DNA from: Rhodobacteraceae bacterium M382
GTDB taxonomy: Bacteria; Pseudomonadota; Alphaproteobacteria; Rhodobacterales; Rhodobacteraceae
Length of the DNA: 64,000 nucleotides
Direction: 5' to 3'
NCBI GenBank assembly: GCA_025141015.1
Contig: CP081098.1
Location: forward strand, 2,858,501-2,922,500
In this document: piece after piece, positions 45,507 through 53,436 of the stretch
Numbering within the stretch: position 1 is the first letter of the stretch
How the letters are laid out: each line of letters opens with the position of its first letter
The notes under the pieces: generated by a model
The model's input: the letters and a program-made list of their open reading frames with translations, nothing else
The model's database searches: none
Told to the model about the DNA's origin: nothing
Position numbers and translations under genes: made by a program

Positions 45507-46190
45507 TCATGGTTTGCGGTAGCTGTCTGCCAACACCTGCGGGTCAGCGCCGCAGAGATACCGGATCAGGGTCCACAGGTTGCGTCCCCCCCGTTTGAAC
45601 CAGCCGGCGGCCTGATACCGCTGGGCACCCGTGCAGGCGGCGGACGGGAGCATGATCGCTCGCGGCAGGTTTCGGATCAGCGCAACATCTTCCATCAAGG
45701 GCTGATCCGGGTAGCCACCAGCGGTCTCGTAGACCTCGCGAGAGACCAGCAGCCCCTGATCGCCATAGGGCAACCCGAACACTCTGGTGCGTATATTCGC
45801 CCACCCCGCGACCCAGGCTGCACCAAAACCGGTGGCGCGAAATCGCAGCCGGAAACAGGCCGGCTCACATGCACCGCGGTTCAGATGTTCGGCAACCGAA
45901 ACGGACCATCCTTCCTCTAACCGCGTATCCGCATGCAAAACCAACAGCCACGGCCGCCGGGCGCGCGCACAGCCGCGGCGCAGTTGCCCGCCACGCGATG
46001 CTGGGCCGCCAACAATCTTGGCTCCGACCTCTTCTGCAATGGTCAATGTCGCATCCCGCGACCCGCCATCCGTTATGATGACGTCGTGGATCAACCCCGC
46101 ATGCAGCCCCTCCATCAAGGCCTCGAGGCAGCCCGGCAGTTCCGCCTCGGCATTCAAGGTTGGGATGATCACCGAAATCTCAGCAGGCAT
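45507..46190 (-). CDS. Family 2 glycosyltransferase (TIGR04283-like)
   Basis: 227 residues. Motifs are SVIIPTLNAEAELPGCLEAL, VIITDGGSRDATLTIAEEVG, LLVLHADTRLEEGW (DxD-like), and GLPYGDQGLLVSREVYETAG followed by YPDQPLMEDVAL. This is the short GT2 group labelled TIGR04283, elsewhere linked to arsenosugar synthesis. No arsenic or ArsM/ArsS gene is nearby, so a different role is equally possible. It is cytoplasmic or membrane-peripheral. It is divergent from ygfZ. Confidence 0.85.
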   Translation of the reverse strand: MPAEISVIIPTLNAEAELPGCLEALMEGLHAGLIHDVIITDGGSRDATLTIAEEVGAKIVGGPASRGGQLRRGCARARRPWLLVLHADTRLEEGWSVSVAEHLNRGACEPACFRLRFRATGFGAAWVAGWANIRTRVFGLPYGDQGLLVSREVYETAGGYPDQPLMEDVALIRNLPRAIMLPSAACTGAQRYQAAGWFKRGGRNLWTLIRYLCGADPQVLADSYRKP

Positions 46191-46270
46191 GGGGGTGGTT
46201 TGTCCTGTTCTTTTGCACCTGTGTTCCTATATCACCTAGACACAGCTGACCATCGAAACCGAGGGTACTC

Positions 46271-47008
46271 ATGACCACGCGCCGCATTCTGCGTCTGACC
46301 GGAACAGACACCAGGGACTTCCTGCAAGGGCTTGTCACCAATGACGTCACCAAGCTGAACGACGGATTGGTCTATGCGGCGTTATTGACACCACAGGGCA
46401 AATATCTGGCGGACTTCTTTCTGGTGCCGGATGGCGATGCGGTTTTGCTGGATGTGGCCGCGGATCTGGCCGATGGCCTGGTCAAGCGGTTGGGCATGTA
46501 CCGGCTGCGGGCCGATGTTCAGATCGAGATGACCGACCTGGGGGTGACACGCGGCACCGGCCCGGCACCCCAATCTGCTTTTGCCGATCCGCGCCACACG
46601 GATCTGGGCTGGCGCCTGTATGGCAATGCAACGGGGACCGATGACAGCGATTGGGACGCCATCCGGGTGGCCCATTGCATCCCTGAAACCGGCATTGAAC
46701 TGACTGCGGACAGCTATATCCTGGAAGCGGGCTTTGAACGCTTGAACGGGGTTGATTTCCGCAAGGGCTGTTATGTCGGCCAAGAGGTCACCGCCCGGAT
46801 GAAGCACAAAACCGAATTGCGCAAGGGCCTGCGCCAGGTTCGCATTCAGGGCGACGCCGATGTTGGAACCGAAATCCTGTCAGAGGGCAAAGTCGCAGGC
46901 ACATTGTTCACCCATACAGACACGGTCGGGATTGCATATCTGCGGTTTGACCGGGCCCGACCCGGCATGACGGCAGGGGATGCCCGGATCGACTTGCCAG
47001 ACGCGTGA
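46271..47008 (+). CDS. ygfZ: Folate-binding YgfZ/GcvT-domain protein (iron-sulfur cluster assembly)
   Basis: 245 residues. The signature FRKGCYVGQEVTARM, with the conserved cysteine of KGCYxGQE, identifies the YgfZ family, and the N-terminus has LTGTDTRDFLQGLVTNDV. YgfZ/Iba57 proteins bind folate and help to mature certain Fe-S proteins. The ATG follows CGAGGGTACTC. The stop overlaps the start of the fructosamine kinase gene by four bases (GTGA), so the two are translationally coupled. Confidence 0.92.
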   Translation: MTTRRILRLTGTDTRDFLQGLVTNDVTKLNDGLVYAALLTPQGKYLADFFLVPDGDAVLLDVAADLADGLVKRLGMYRLRADVQIEMTDLGVTRGTGPAPQSAFADPRHTDLGWRLYGNATGTDDSDWDAIRVAHCIPETGIELTADSYILEAGFERLNGVDFRKGCYVGQEVTARMKHKTELRKGLRQVRIQGDADVGTEILSEGKVAGTLFTHTDTVGIAYLRFDRARPGMTAGDARIDLPDA

Positions 47009-47817
47009 CCCACGGCGACCTGCGACTGACAGTTGAAACACTGCTCGACACCAAGGTGACGGGCCTGCGTCCCCTGCACGGGGGTAATCTGTCGGTCGTC
47101 ACCGAGGTCGAGCTGGGCGATGGCAGGCACATCGTTGCCAAAACCGGTACTCTTGTGGATCGCGAGGCCCGCATGTTGGATGCCATGGCGGCAGCCGGTG
47201 CGCGGGTGCCACAGGTGTTGAAGGTGTCACCGGGGCTGATCCTCATGGAGCGGCTGGAAGAAATTCCTGCCAATTCTTTGGGCTGGCAGGATTTGGGGCA
47301 TATGCTACGTCACCTGCATGCGCCTCGACAGCGCGCCTTTGGCTGGCAGCACGACTATGCCTTTGGCCCCGTCACCATCGCGAATACACAAACTACGAAT
47401 TGGCCCCAGTTCTGGTGTGAAAATCGCCTGCTGGCCGGGTTGGACACCCTGCCCCTGGACCTAAGCCGCCGCGTGGAACGCCTGGCACCCCAGCTCGTTG
47501 ATCACCTGCCTGAGTCGCCGCCTGTGTCCCTGTTACACGGGGACCTTTGGGTGGGAAACATCCTCTTTTCGACAGGATCATCTGCGTGGTTGATTGACCC
47601 GGCCTGCTATCATGGGCACGCCGAAGTCGATCTGGCCATGTTGTCGTTGTTTGCCACACCGGACCCTGCCTTTTTTGCGGCCTATGGCCCCCTTGCTCCG
47701 GGGTATGCCAGACGTGAAGCGATCTATCAGCTGTGGCCCGCGCTGGTGCATCTGCGCCTATTCGGGTCCGGCTATCGTCCCATGGTCGAAACGCGGCTGA
47801 ACCGGCTGGGTGTCTGA
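47005..47817 (+). CDS. Fructosamine kinase family protein
   Basis: 270 residues, GTG start overlapping the ygfZ stop. Motifs of the FN3K / aminoglycoside phosphotransferase fold are LRPLHGGNLSVVTEVEL, HIVAKTG, LLHGDLWVGNILF (catalytic aspartate), LIDPACYHGHAEVDLAML (metal-binding DPA), and LFGSGY. It should phosphorylate ketoamines (fructosamines) or similar glycated amines and so start deglycation. Coupling to ygfZ suggests shared expression, although a functional link is not known. Confidence 0.9.
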   Translation: MTHGDLRLTVETLLDTKVTGLRPLHGGNLSVVTEVELGDGRHIVAKTGTLVDREARMLDAMAAAGARVPQVLKVSPGLILMERLEEIPANSLGWQDLGHMLRHLHAPRQRAFGWQHDYAFGPVTIANTQTTNWPQFWCENRLLAGLDTLPLDLSRRVERLAPQLVDHLPESPPVSLLHGDLWVGNILFSTGSSAWLIDPACYHGHAEVDLAMLSLFATPDPAFFAAYGPLAPGYARREAIYQLWPALVHLRLFGSGYRPMVETRLNRLGV

Positions 47818-47832
47818 CCCGCGCCGGGGCAA

Positions 47833-48534
47833 TTATTGCAGCGGAAGTCCTTGACGGTTGAATTTGACGTTTTCGGTACTCAGGTCGTCATAGGTCACAT
47901 GCACTTCGACCAGAGCCACCTGCCCCAACCCAAAATTGCGGTACGGCAACCCGTCGCTTTCCTTGATCGCATTTGGTGTTGGGTCATTCAGGTGACAGGG
48001 GGGCAATGGCCAGGGCTGTGGGGTGTCGCCGTTCACGCCGACCTTGACCTCCAGCAATCCACAGCGCCAGGACCACAGATGGGTCACATACAACAGGTCT
48101 TCCCCGTTGAATTCCCGCACCGAAATCCAGTTCGCCTTGGTCATGGACAGGATCGGTTTGACTTCTACCGCGGTGGTAAACCGCCCGCTGGGCACCTGTG
48201 GTTCGGCCTGCAAAGCTGCCGGTGCCGCACCAGATGCTGCGCCAGATGCCGTACCGGATGCTGCACTGCCCAGAAAGGCCGTGGCCGGAGCCGGTTCACC
48301 GGCAGGTGCTGCTGGCGCGCTACCCAGAAACGATGGCGTCGCCGGCTGTTCGGCCTGGGATTGGTCGCCCGATTGCGCGGGTGCCAGGAACATGGGAGTG
48401 GCGGCAACCTCGGCTTCAGCCTGCGCCGTCACCATTGTGTCCTGATCTCCGGCAACCTGCGTGCCGGCCCCAGAATCGCCTGCAGGTACCGATTGCACGA
48501 TGACCGCGACGACAAACGCCAGAAATTCAAACAT
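47833..48534 (-). CDS. Hypothetical exported or membrane-anchored protein
   Basis: 233 residues. It begins with a hydrophobic segment (MFEFLAFVVAVIVQSVPAGD), then a low-complexity linker rich in Ala, Pro, Gly and Gln, with a three-fold repeated short motif (TPMFLAPAQ, TPSFLGSAP, ATAFLGSAA). The C-terminal 100 residues look folded: KANWISVREFNGEDLLYVTH, then LWSWRCGLLEVKVGVNG, then LGQVALVEVHVTYDD. I do not recognise the family. The periplasm is the likely location. CAGGAGGATT precedes the ATG at good spacing. It is convergent with the fructosamine kinase gene. Confidence 0.7.
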   Translation of the reverse strand: MFEFLAFVVAVIVQSVPAGDSGAGTQVAGDQDTMVTAQAEAEVAATPMFLAPAQSGDQSQAEQPATPSFLGSAPAAPAGEPAPATAFLGSAASGTASGAASGAAPAALQAEPQVPSGRFTTAVEVKPILSMTKANWISVREFNGEDLLYVTHLWSWRCGLLEVKVGVNGDTPQPWPLPPCHLNDPTPNAIKESDGLPYRNFGLGQVALVEVHVTYDDLSTENVKFNRQGLPLQ

Positions 48535-48688
48535 GATCCCAATCCTCCTGCTCCGGGCCGGAGCCTTGTCCGGGGTATCCCCAAAAAATTCACATCCGGG
48601 GCTACGCGGGGTTTTGGACTGCGCACTCCCGTCTTATACTGCCTGCCAGAGCAGGGACCGCATCGCAAAACAGCGGCTGGTAATCAGT

Positions 48689-49693
48689 ATGGCAAGAAAA
48701 CAGGCTACGCGCCAATCCTTCAATATCCTGATTGTCGGGCAATCCGGGCGGCTACAATATGAAGCCATCCTGTTTGCAGCCTCTTTGCGCCAGTATTCCC
48801 CCGGCTTTCAGGGCCGGTTGTTTGTGGCTGTCCCACAACCTGGCCCCCTGTGGGACACTGACCCGTCAATCCGCAGCAAAGAGGTGTTGGGGATTTTGGA
48901 GGCTCTGGGGGCCGAGATTCTGCCGTTCAAGAACAAGGTTTTTGGCAAACCCTATCCCAATGGCAACAAGATCGAAGCGCTGATGTCGATGCCAGAACGC
49001 GAACCCTTCGTGTTCTTTGACACCGACACGCTGATCACCGGCGAGCTGAGCGACGTGCCCTTTGACTTCAAACGCCCGGGGGCCTCGCTGCGCCGCGAAG
49101 GCACCTGGCCCAAGCCGACGCTGTATGGTCCAGGATACCACGGCATCTGGCAGTCGCTGTATCAGCGTTTTGGGCTGGATTTCGAATCCAGCCTCGATCT
49201 GAGCCAACCGGATGAATATTGGCGACGGTATCTGTATTTCAATGCGGGTTATTTCTTTGGGGCCTGCCCGCGCGCGTTTGGCAAACGATTTCTGGTGTAT
49301 GCCCAATCGATCCTGACCACCCCCCCGATCGAACTGGTGGGGCAAACGTTGGACCCCTGGTTGGACCAGGTGGCGCTGCCGCTGGTCATTCACTCCTTTG
49401 GTGGCGGACGCGACGCATTGCCTGATGGGTATCTGGATGGCACCGTGAGTTGTCATTACCGGCATCTACCGCTGCTTTATGCGCGCGAGAGCGATCATGT
49501 TGTCGACGTGCTGGAAACCATTACGGCACCCAATCGGATCAAGAAGGTGCTCAAATCCTATGACCCGATCAAACGCATGATCTTTCAGGGGCGCGGCCAC
49601 AAGGTCCGGGCGATGTTCGATCAGGACAATCTGCCCCGACGGGAACAGGCCATTCGCAACAGGATCAAATCCAACGGATTCTGGATGCGGTGA
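48689..49693 (+). CDS. Putative GT-A-fold glycosyltransferase of unknown family
   Basis: 334 residues. The N-terminal region (FNILIVGQSGRLQYEAILFA, then ASLRQYSPGF, then LFVAVPQPGP) and the acidic motif FVFFDTDTLITGEL near residue 110 resemble GT-A nucleotide-sugar transferases (DxD-like DTD). Later segments are YLYFNAGYFFGACPRAFGKR and LDPWLDQVALPLVIHSFGGG. These support a sugar transferase or a related enzyme, but I cannot name a family. The ATG at 48689 has a weak ribosome site; the upstream open frame lacks family-like sequence. Family 2 element copy E follows. Confidence 0.65.
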   Translation: MARKQATRQSFNILIVGQSGRLQYEAILFAASLRQYSPGFQGRLFVAVPQPGPLWDTDPSIRSKEVLGILEALGAEILPFKNKVFGKPYPNGNKIEALMSMPEREPFVFFDTDTLITGELSDVPFDFKRPGASLRREGTWPKPTLYGPGYHGIWQSLYQRFGLDFESSLDLSQPDEYWRRYLYFNAGYFFGACPRAFGKRFLVYAQSILTTPPIELVGQTLDPWLDQVALPLVIHSFGGGRDALPDGYLDGTVSCHYRHLPLLYARESDHVVDVLETITAPNRIKKVLKSYDPIKRMIFQGRGHKVRAMFDQDNLPRREQAIRNRIKSNGFWMR

Positions 49694-49696
49694 AAT

Positions 49697-49766
49697 CGGG
49701 GGCTCTGCCCCCCGACACAGCCAGTGGCTGTGTCTCCCCCCGAGGTATTTCAACCAGAAAGAAGCA
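49697..49766 (+). repeat. Post-stop hairpin element, family 2 (copy E)
   Basis: Starts 4 bp after the stop: GGGGGC-TCT-GCCCCC, hairpin GACACAGCC-AGT-GGCTGTGTC, then CCCCCGAGGTATTT and CCAGAAAGAAGC. It shares its 3' block with copy D; the middle stem is different but fully paired. Confidence 0.7.
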
Positions 49767-49905
49767 GATCCCCACAGCACGAAAAACGAATGTTCCCAAT
49801 GCAGCTGTGATGTCAGACAAATATTCCTGTTTGCACTGATTGTGTTGTGTCCGAAAATCGGGTGTCCTACACCGAATTCACCATTTTCATAGGGAGATAC
49901 TTCGC

Positions 49906-51198
49906 ATGACCGACGGACCCACCCACGGTTTTGATACATTGCAAATTCACGCCGGGGCCCGCCCTGACCCGGCCACCGGTGCCCGCCAGACACCCATCTA
50001 TCAGACCACAGCCTATGTGTTTCGGGATGCCGATCATGCGGCGGCGTTGTTCAACCTTCAGGAAGTCGGGTTCATCTATTCCCGCCTGACCAATCCGACC
50101 GTGGCGGTTTTGCAGGAACGGATTGCCACCCTGGAAGGTGGTGTCGGTGCTGTCTGCTGTTCATCGGGTCATGCGGCGCAGATCATGGCGCTGTTTCCGC
50201 TGATGCAGCCCGGCTGCAACGTCGTGGCCTCGACCCGTCTGTATGGTGGCACCGTCACGCAGCTGAGCCAGACGATCAAGCGGTTCGGCTGGTCGGCGAA
50301 ATTCGTCGATACCGATGATCTGGACGCGGTGCGCGATGCCATCGATGAAAACACACGCGCTGTGTTCTGTGAATCCATCGCCAACCCGGGTGGGTATGTG
50401 ACCGACATTCGCGCGGTGGCTGATGTAACGGACGCAGCAGGCATTCCGCTGATTGTCGACAACACGTCGGCCACACCCTATCTGTGCCGCCCGATCGAAC
50501 AGGGTGCCACCCTGGTGGTGCATTCGACCACCAAATATCTGACCGGAAACGGCACAGTCACCGGGGGCTGTGTGGTGGATTCTGGCAACTTTGACTGGTC
50601 GGCCAACGACAAGTTCCCGTCGCTGAGCGCACCGGAACCGGCCTATCACGGGTTGAAGTTTCACGAAACCTTTGGCGGGTTGGCGTTCACCTTTCACGGT
50701 ATTGCCATCGGATTGCGCGATCTGGGCATGACCATGAACCCGCAGGCAGCGCATTATACATTGATGGGGATTGAAACCCTGTCGTTGCGGATGCAGCGCC
50801 ATTGTGAAAACGCCAAAACGGTCGCCTCCTGGTTGGAAGCCGATGACCGGGTCGACTATGTGACCTATGCCGGGCTGGACTCTTCGCCCTACGCCGAGCG
50901 TGCCAAGACCTGTTATCCCAAAGGCACCGGGGGATTGTTCACTTTTGCGGTCAAGGGCGGTTATGACGCCTGTGTCAAACTGGTCAATGCGCTGGAGATC
51001 TTTAGCCACGTGGCCAACCTGGGCGACACGCGGTCATTGATCATCCATTCGGCATCGACCACGCACCGGCAACTGACCCCGGAACAGCAGGAAGCCGCCG
51101 GCGCAGGTGCCAATGTGGTGCGGGTGTCGATCGGGATCGAAAACGCCGAAGATCTGATCGCGGATCTGGATCAGGCATTGACCCAAGCCTGCAGCTGA
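49906..51198 (+). CDS. metY: O-acetylhomoserine sulfhydrylase / aminocarboxypropyltransferase
   Basis: 430 residues, Cys/Met metabolism PLP family. The N-terminus GFDTLQIHAGARPDPATGAR, IYQTTAYVFRDADHAAALF, the YSRLTNPT motif and the PLP lysine in VVHSTTKYLTGNGTVTGGC are typical, as is SLIIHSASTTHRQL near the C-terminus. It makes homocysteine or methionine directly from O-acetylhomoserine and a sulfur donor. The ATG at 49906 follows AGGGAGA. I find no SAM riboswitch or MetR-like site upstream. A GNRA-type terminator follows. Confidence 0.94.
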   Translation: MTDGPTHGFDTLQIHAGARPDPATGARQTPIYQTTAYVFRDADHAAALFNLQEVGFIYSRLTNPTVAVLQERIATLEGGVGAVCCSSGHAAQIMALFPLMQPGCNVVASTRLYGGTVTQLSQTIKRFGWSAKFVDTDDLDAVRDAIDENTRAVFCESIANPGGYVTDIRAVADVTDAAGIPLIVDNTSATPYLCRPIEQGATLVVHSTTKYLTGNGTVTGGCVVDSGNFDWSANDKFPSLSAPEPAYHGLKFHETFGGLAFTFHGIAIGLRDLGMTMNPQAAHYTLMGIETLSLRMQRHCENAKTVASWLEADDRVDYVTYAGLDSSPYAERAKTCYPKGTGGLFTFAVKGGYDACVKLVNALEIFSHVANLGDTRSLIIHSASTTHRQLTPEQQEAAGAGANVVRVSIGIENAEDLIADLDQALTQACS

Positions 51199-51274
51199 TC
51201 TGGTCCCTGGCTTGATTGAAAAGGCCGGGCTGGGTGCTGACGCATGCCACCCAGTGGAACACTTCCACCATCAT

Positions 51275-51312
51275 GCCTGCCGCGGAAACGCGGCAGGCTG
51301 TTGATTTATTAT
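51275..51312 (+). terminator. Terminator after metY
   Basis: A 10-bp stem GCCTGCCGCG / CGCGGCAGGC (51275-51284, 51289-51298) closed by a GAAA tetraloop, followed by TGTTGATTTATT. It lies 76 bp after the metY stop. Confidence 0.82.
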
Positions 51313-52534
51313 GAGATTTAGTTGCCCCCGGATTACTGCATTTGAAACAAGGGCGCGGAAAAAGTTTCGTACGCATCAGGCAGCATTCAGCCCAAAGAAA
51401 AACACCCAAGCCTCACGCCGGACCAGATGGTGACCGCCGCCAAGCATGGTCCAGGTGCATACCCGCGAGGGAAGGTCTGCGAGAGCGAATTCTCGCCCGT
51501 ATCGCCCGCGCCTCTCGATCAGGAGGTCGAGCGGCGCGGGCGATCATGCTGGTATTCTGGGCGGCCCCGCCTGTGGTGCCTGTGGCACGCGCATTCTTGC
51601 GGCTCCGAACGAGGTCTCGCCGAATGGCACACATCAGCGGACCCGGGACAGCAAAGGCAAGGCCACCGGGAAGAAGGCAACACCGGCACCGTCCGCGCCC
51701 TGCACACGCCTTGCAAGGGCAAGAAGGGTGCCCGATCGTCGATCTCGCTTCTACACGCCGGGCAAAAAACCACCTCGGACAACCGGCGCGCACCTTCATG
51801 AACGTGCCATGGGACCGCCTCGGCCGGGCGGTCAGAGCTGGTAGCAGAGGCACCCGGGTTGGGTTCAGGGAGCTCTGTTCAATCCCGCGATGTTGATCTC
51901 GATCCTCAACATCTTCCGGATCAACCACAACGTCTTCGAACCGAAAGGGGTCTACGGTGCCATACAATGAAATCGACAACATTGGGAAAGCCGCAAAACT
52001 GATGCCGCGCTCCCTCGGCTTCCCGGGAACAGACGAGTGTATCCAGATACCGACTCGTGCACGACGTTCACCACAGACCCGCACGCCCGCAATGCGCCAC
52101 GAGCTGGACGCGCGCAAGCGGCGGAAGGTGAAGATGGGCCGGATCTCTACTGCGTGTTCTAACGACCCAGGTTTTAAGCTGGCACAAAAGTTGGTTCCAC
52201 GCTGGACCAGTCATGGAAAGCGCCCGCAAGCAAAGCGGAAATCCCGTCGACGGATCAATTGGAAATCGTCGCCCCGCCCCCGGAAGTCGTCGCGATTCCC
52301 GATATCTTGATCGTACCGCACAACTTGCAATCCAATCAGGAGCCGGAGCCGGGTCAAACCCGATCCCGCCAGAACTCATCTTGTTGTACGGCGCGTATTT
52401 CACATCACAAGAGTGGCTGCGATGAAACTCATCGCGGCCACTCATTGCCTGGGTCGCCCTTTATGCTGTGCGTCCCACCAGCCGGAATACGCCAGCATGG
52501 TGGTCGGCCTTTTTGGTTCGATCCGGGGACAGGG
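51313..52534. other. 1.2-kb gene-free region
   Basis: No intact gene is seen between the metY terminator and the SIMPL gene. Both strands contain only short frames with arginine- and proline-rich shadow composition, apart from the possible transposase remnants at 51421-52160. The compositional style differs from the surrounding genes. Confidence 0.5.
51421..52160 (+). pseudogene. Possible decayed transposase
   Basis: Plus-strand fragments in different frames: ACGACGTRILAAPNEVSPNG (about 51567-51627, zinc-knuckle-like), ISILNIFRINHNVFEPKGVY (about 51897-51956, similar to the NFxRPH region of some DDE transposases) and TPAMRHELDARKRRKVKMGR (about 52086-52145, like the TPA...G tail of such proteins). 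All are separated by frame changes. Terminal inverted repeats and target duplications were not found. The assignment is by resemblance only and may be wrong. Confidence 0.3.
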
Positions 52535-53260
52535 TCATTCCAGATCCAGAATGTCGAACACCATATTGACGCTGACGCTGACAGACATTTCACCGGCAGC
52601 GATGGCGGTGCCAGCTTTGCGGGCTGACATGGCTGCCTGCATTGGCAGGACACGCCCGTCAAAGCCTTCGGTGATTGACGAAACCAATCCCAGCGCAACC
52701 CCAGAGGCCTCGGCCAGTTCCCGTGCCTTGACCTGTGCATCCCGAACGGCCAAAGCACGGGCCTGCGATTCCAGCGGTCCTGGATCTTGAATTCCGAACT
52801 GCAACCCATTGAATTCATTTGCACCCGAGCCGACAACCGCATCCAGAACCGGCCCCAGCCGCTCCAGATCCAGAACCCGGACAGATACGGCGTTTGAGGC
52901 GGCAAACCCGGTGATCTCAGGCGGGCTGTCAGTGTCGCGGCGTTGGTTGGACCAGATCGGGTGCAGCGTCACCCGGCTGGTCTGTATCTGACGCGGCTCA
53001 AGCCCCAGATCCTGCAGCTGTTGCAACATCTCACCCATGGCAGCCGAAACCTCAGCCATCGCCTGTCCGGCGTCCTGATGATCGTGGGTCACGCCCAGAG
53101 TAATGGTGGCCATATCCGGAGCGGCTTCGACCTGGCCTTGACCCGAAACGGTGATCACGCGGGGGCTGTCGCCTGCCATCGCTGGTGTCATTGCTGCCGC
53201 AGTCAGAGCCGCAGTCAAAGCTCCGGTCAGAGCCGTTGCCATCAATGTTTTCTGTATCAC
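52535..53260 (-). CDS. SIMPL-domain (DUF541) exported protein
   Basis: About 241 residues with a signal peptide (TALTGALTAALTAAAMTPAM, cleavage near AMAG). The mature part is a SIMPL/DUF541 domain: VITVSGQGQVEAAPDMATIT, GVTHDHQDAGQAMAEV, RQIQTSRVTLHPIWS and VSVRVLDLERLGPVLDAVVG. The C-terminal helix carries ALAVRDAQVKARELAEASG. The family is often periplasmic or outer-membrane-associated and of unclear role. A GTG at 53260 is preferred over the TTG at 53269, because CAGGAGA sits 9 bp from the GTG and too close to the TTG. It is divergent from the fusion-protein gene at 53437. Confidence 0.85.
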   Translation of the reverse strand: MIQKTLMATALTGALTAALTAAAMTPAMAGDSPRVITVSGQGQVEAAPDMATITLGVTHDHQDAGQAMAEVSAAMGEMLQQLQDLGLEPRQIQTSRVTLHPIWSNQRRDTDSPPEITGFAASNAVSVRVLDLERLGPVLDAVVGSGANEFNGLQFGIQDPGPLESQARALAVRDAQVKARELAEASGVALGLVSSITEGFDGRVLPMQAAMSARKAGTAIAAGEMSVSVSVNMVFDILDLE

Positions 53261-53436
53261 TTGGATCAATCTCCTGTTGTGCCTTCAACACATGGGGGCG
53301 GTCCCCCGCCTTCGGCAAGAGTTGCGACCGTGTTTTCCTTTTCCTCGGCAAACTCCTGCTTTATGATTGCGCAACAGGTGACACTGGTTTGCAAAAACCG
53401 ATTGGATAAGCTGGTTTGGACGGTTTGGATCATAAC

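Noticed and set aside
49767-49905. A possible SAM riboswitch upstream of metY
   Set aside because: No SAM-I or SAM-II core sequence or suitable stems could be found by eye. The region upstream of metF was also negative apart from the MetR box.
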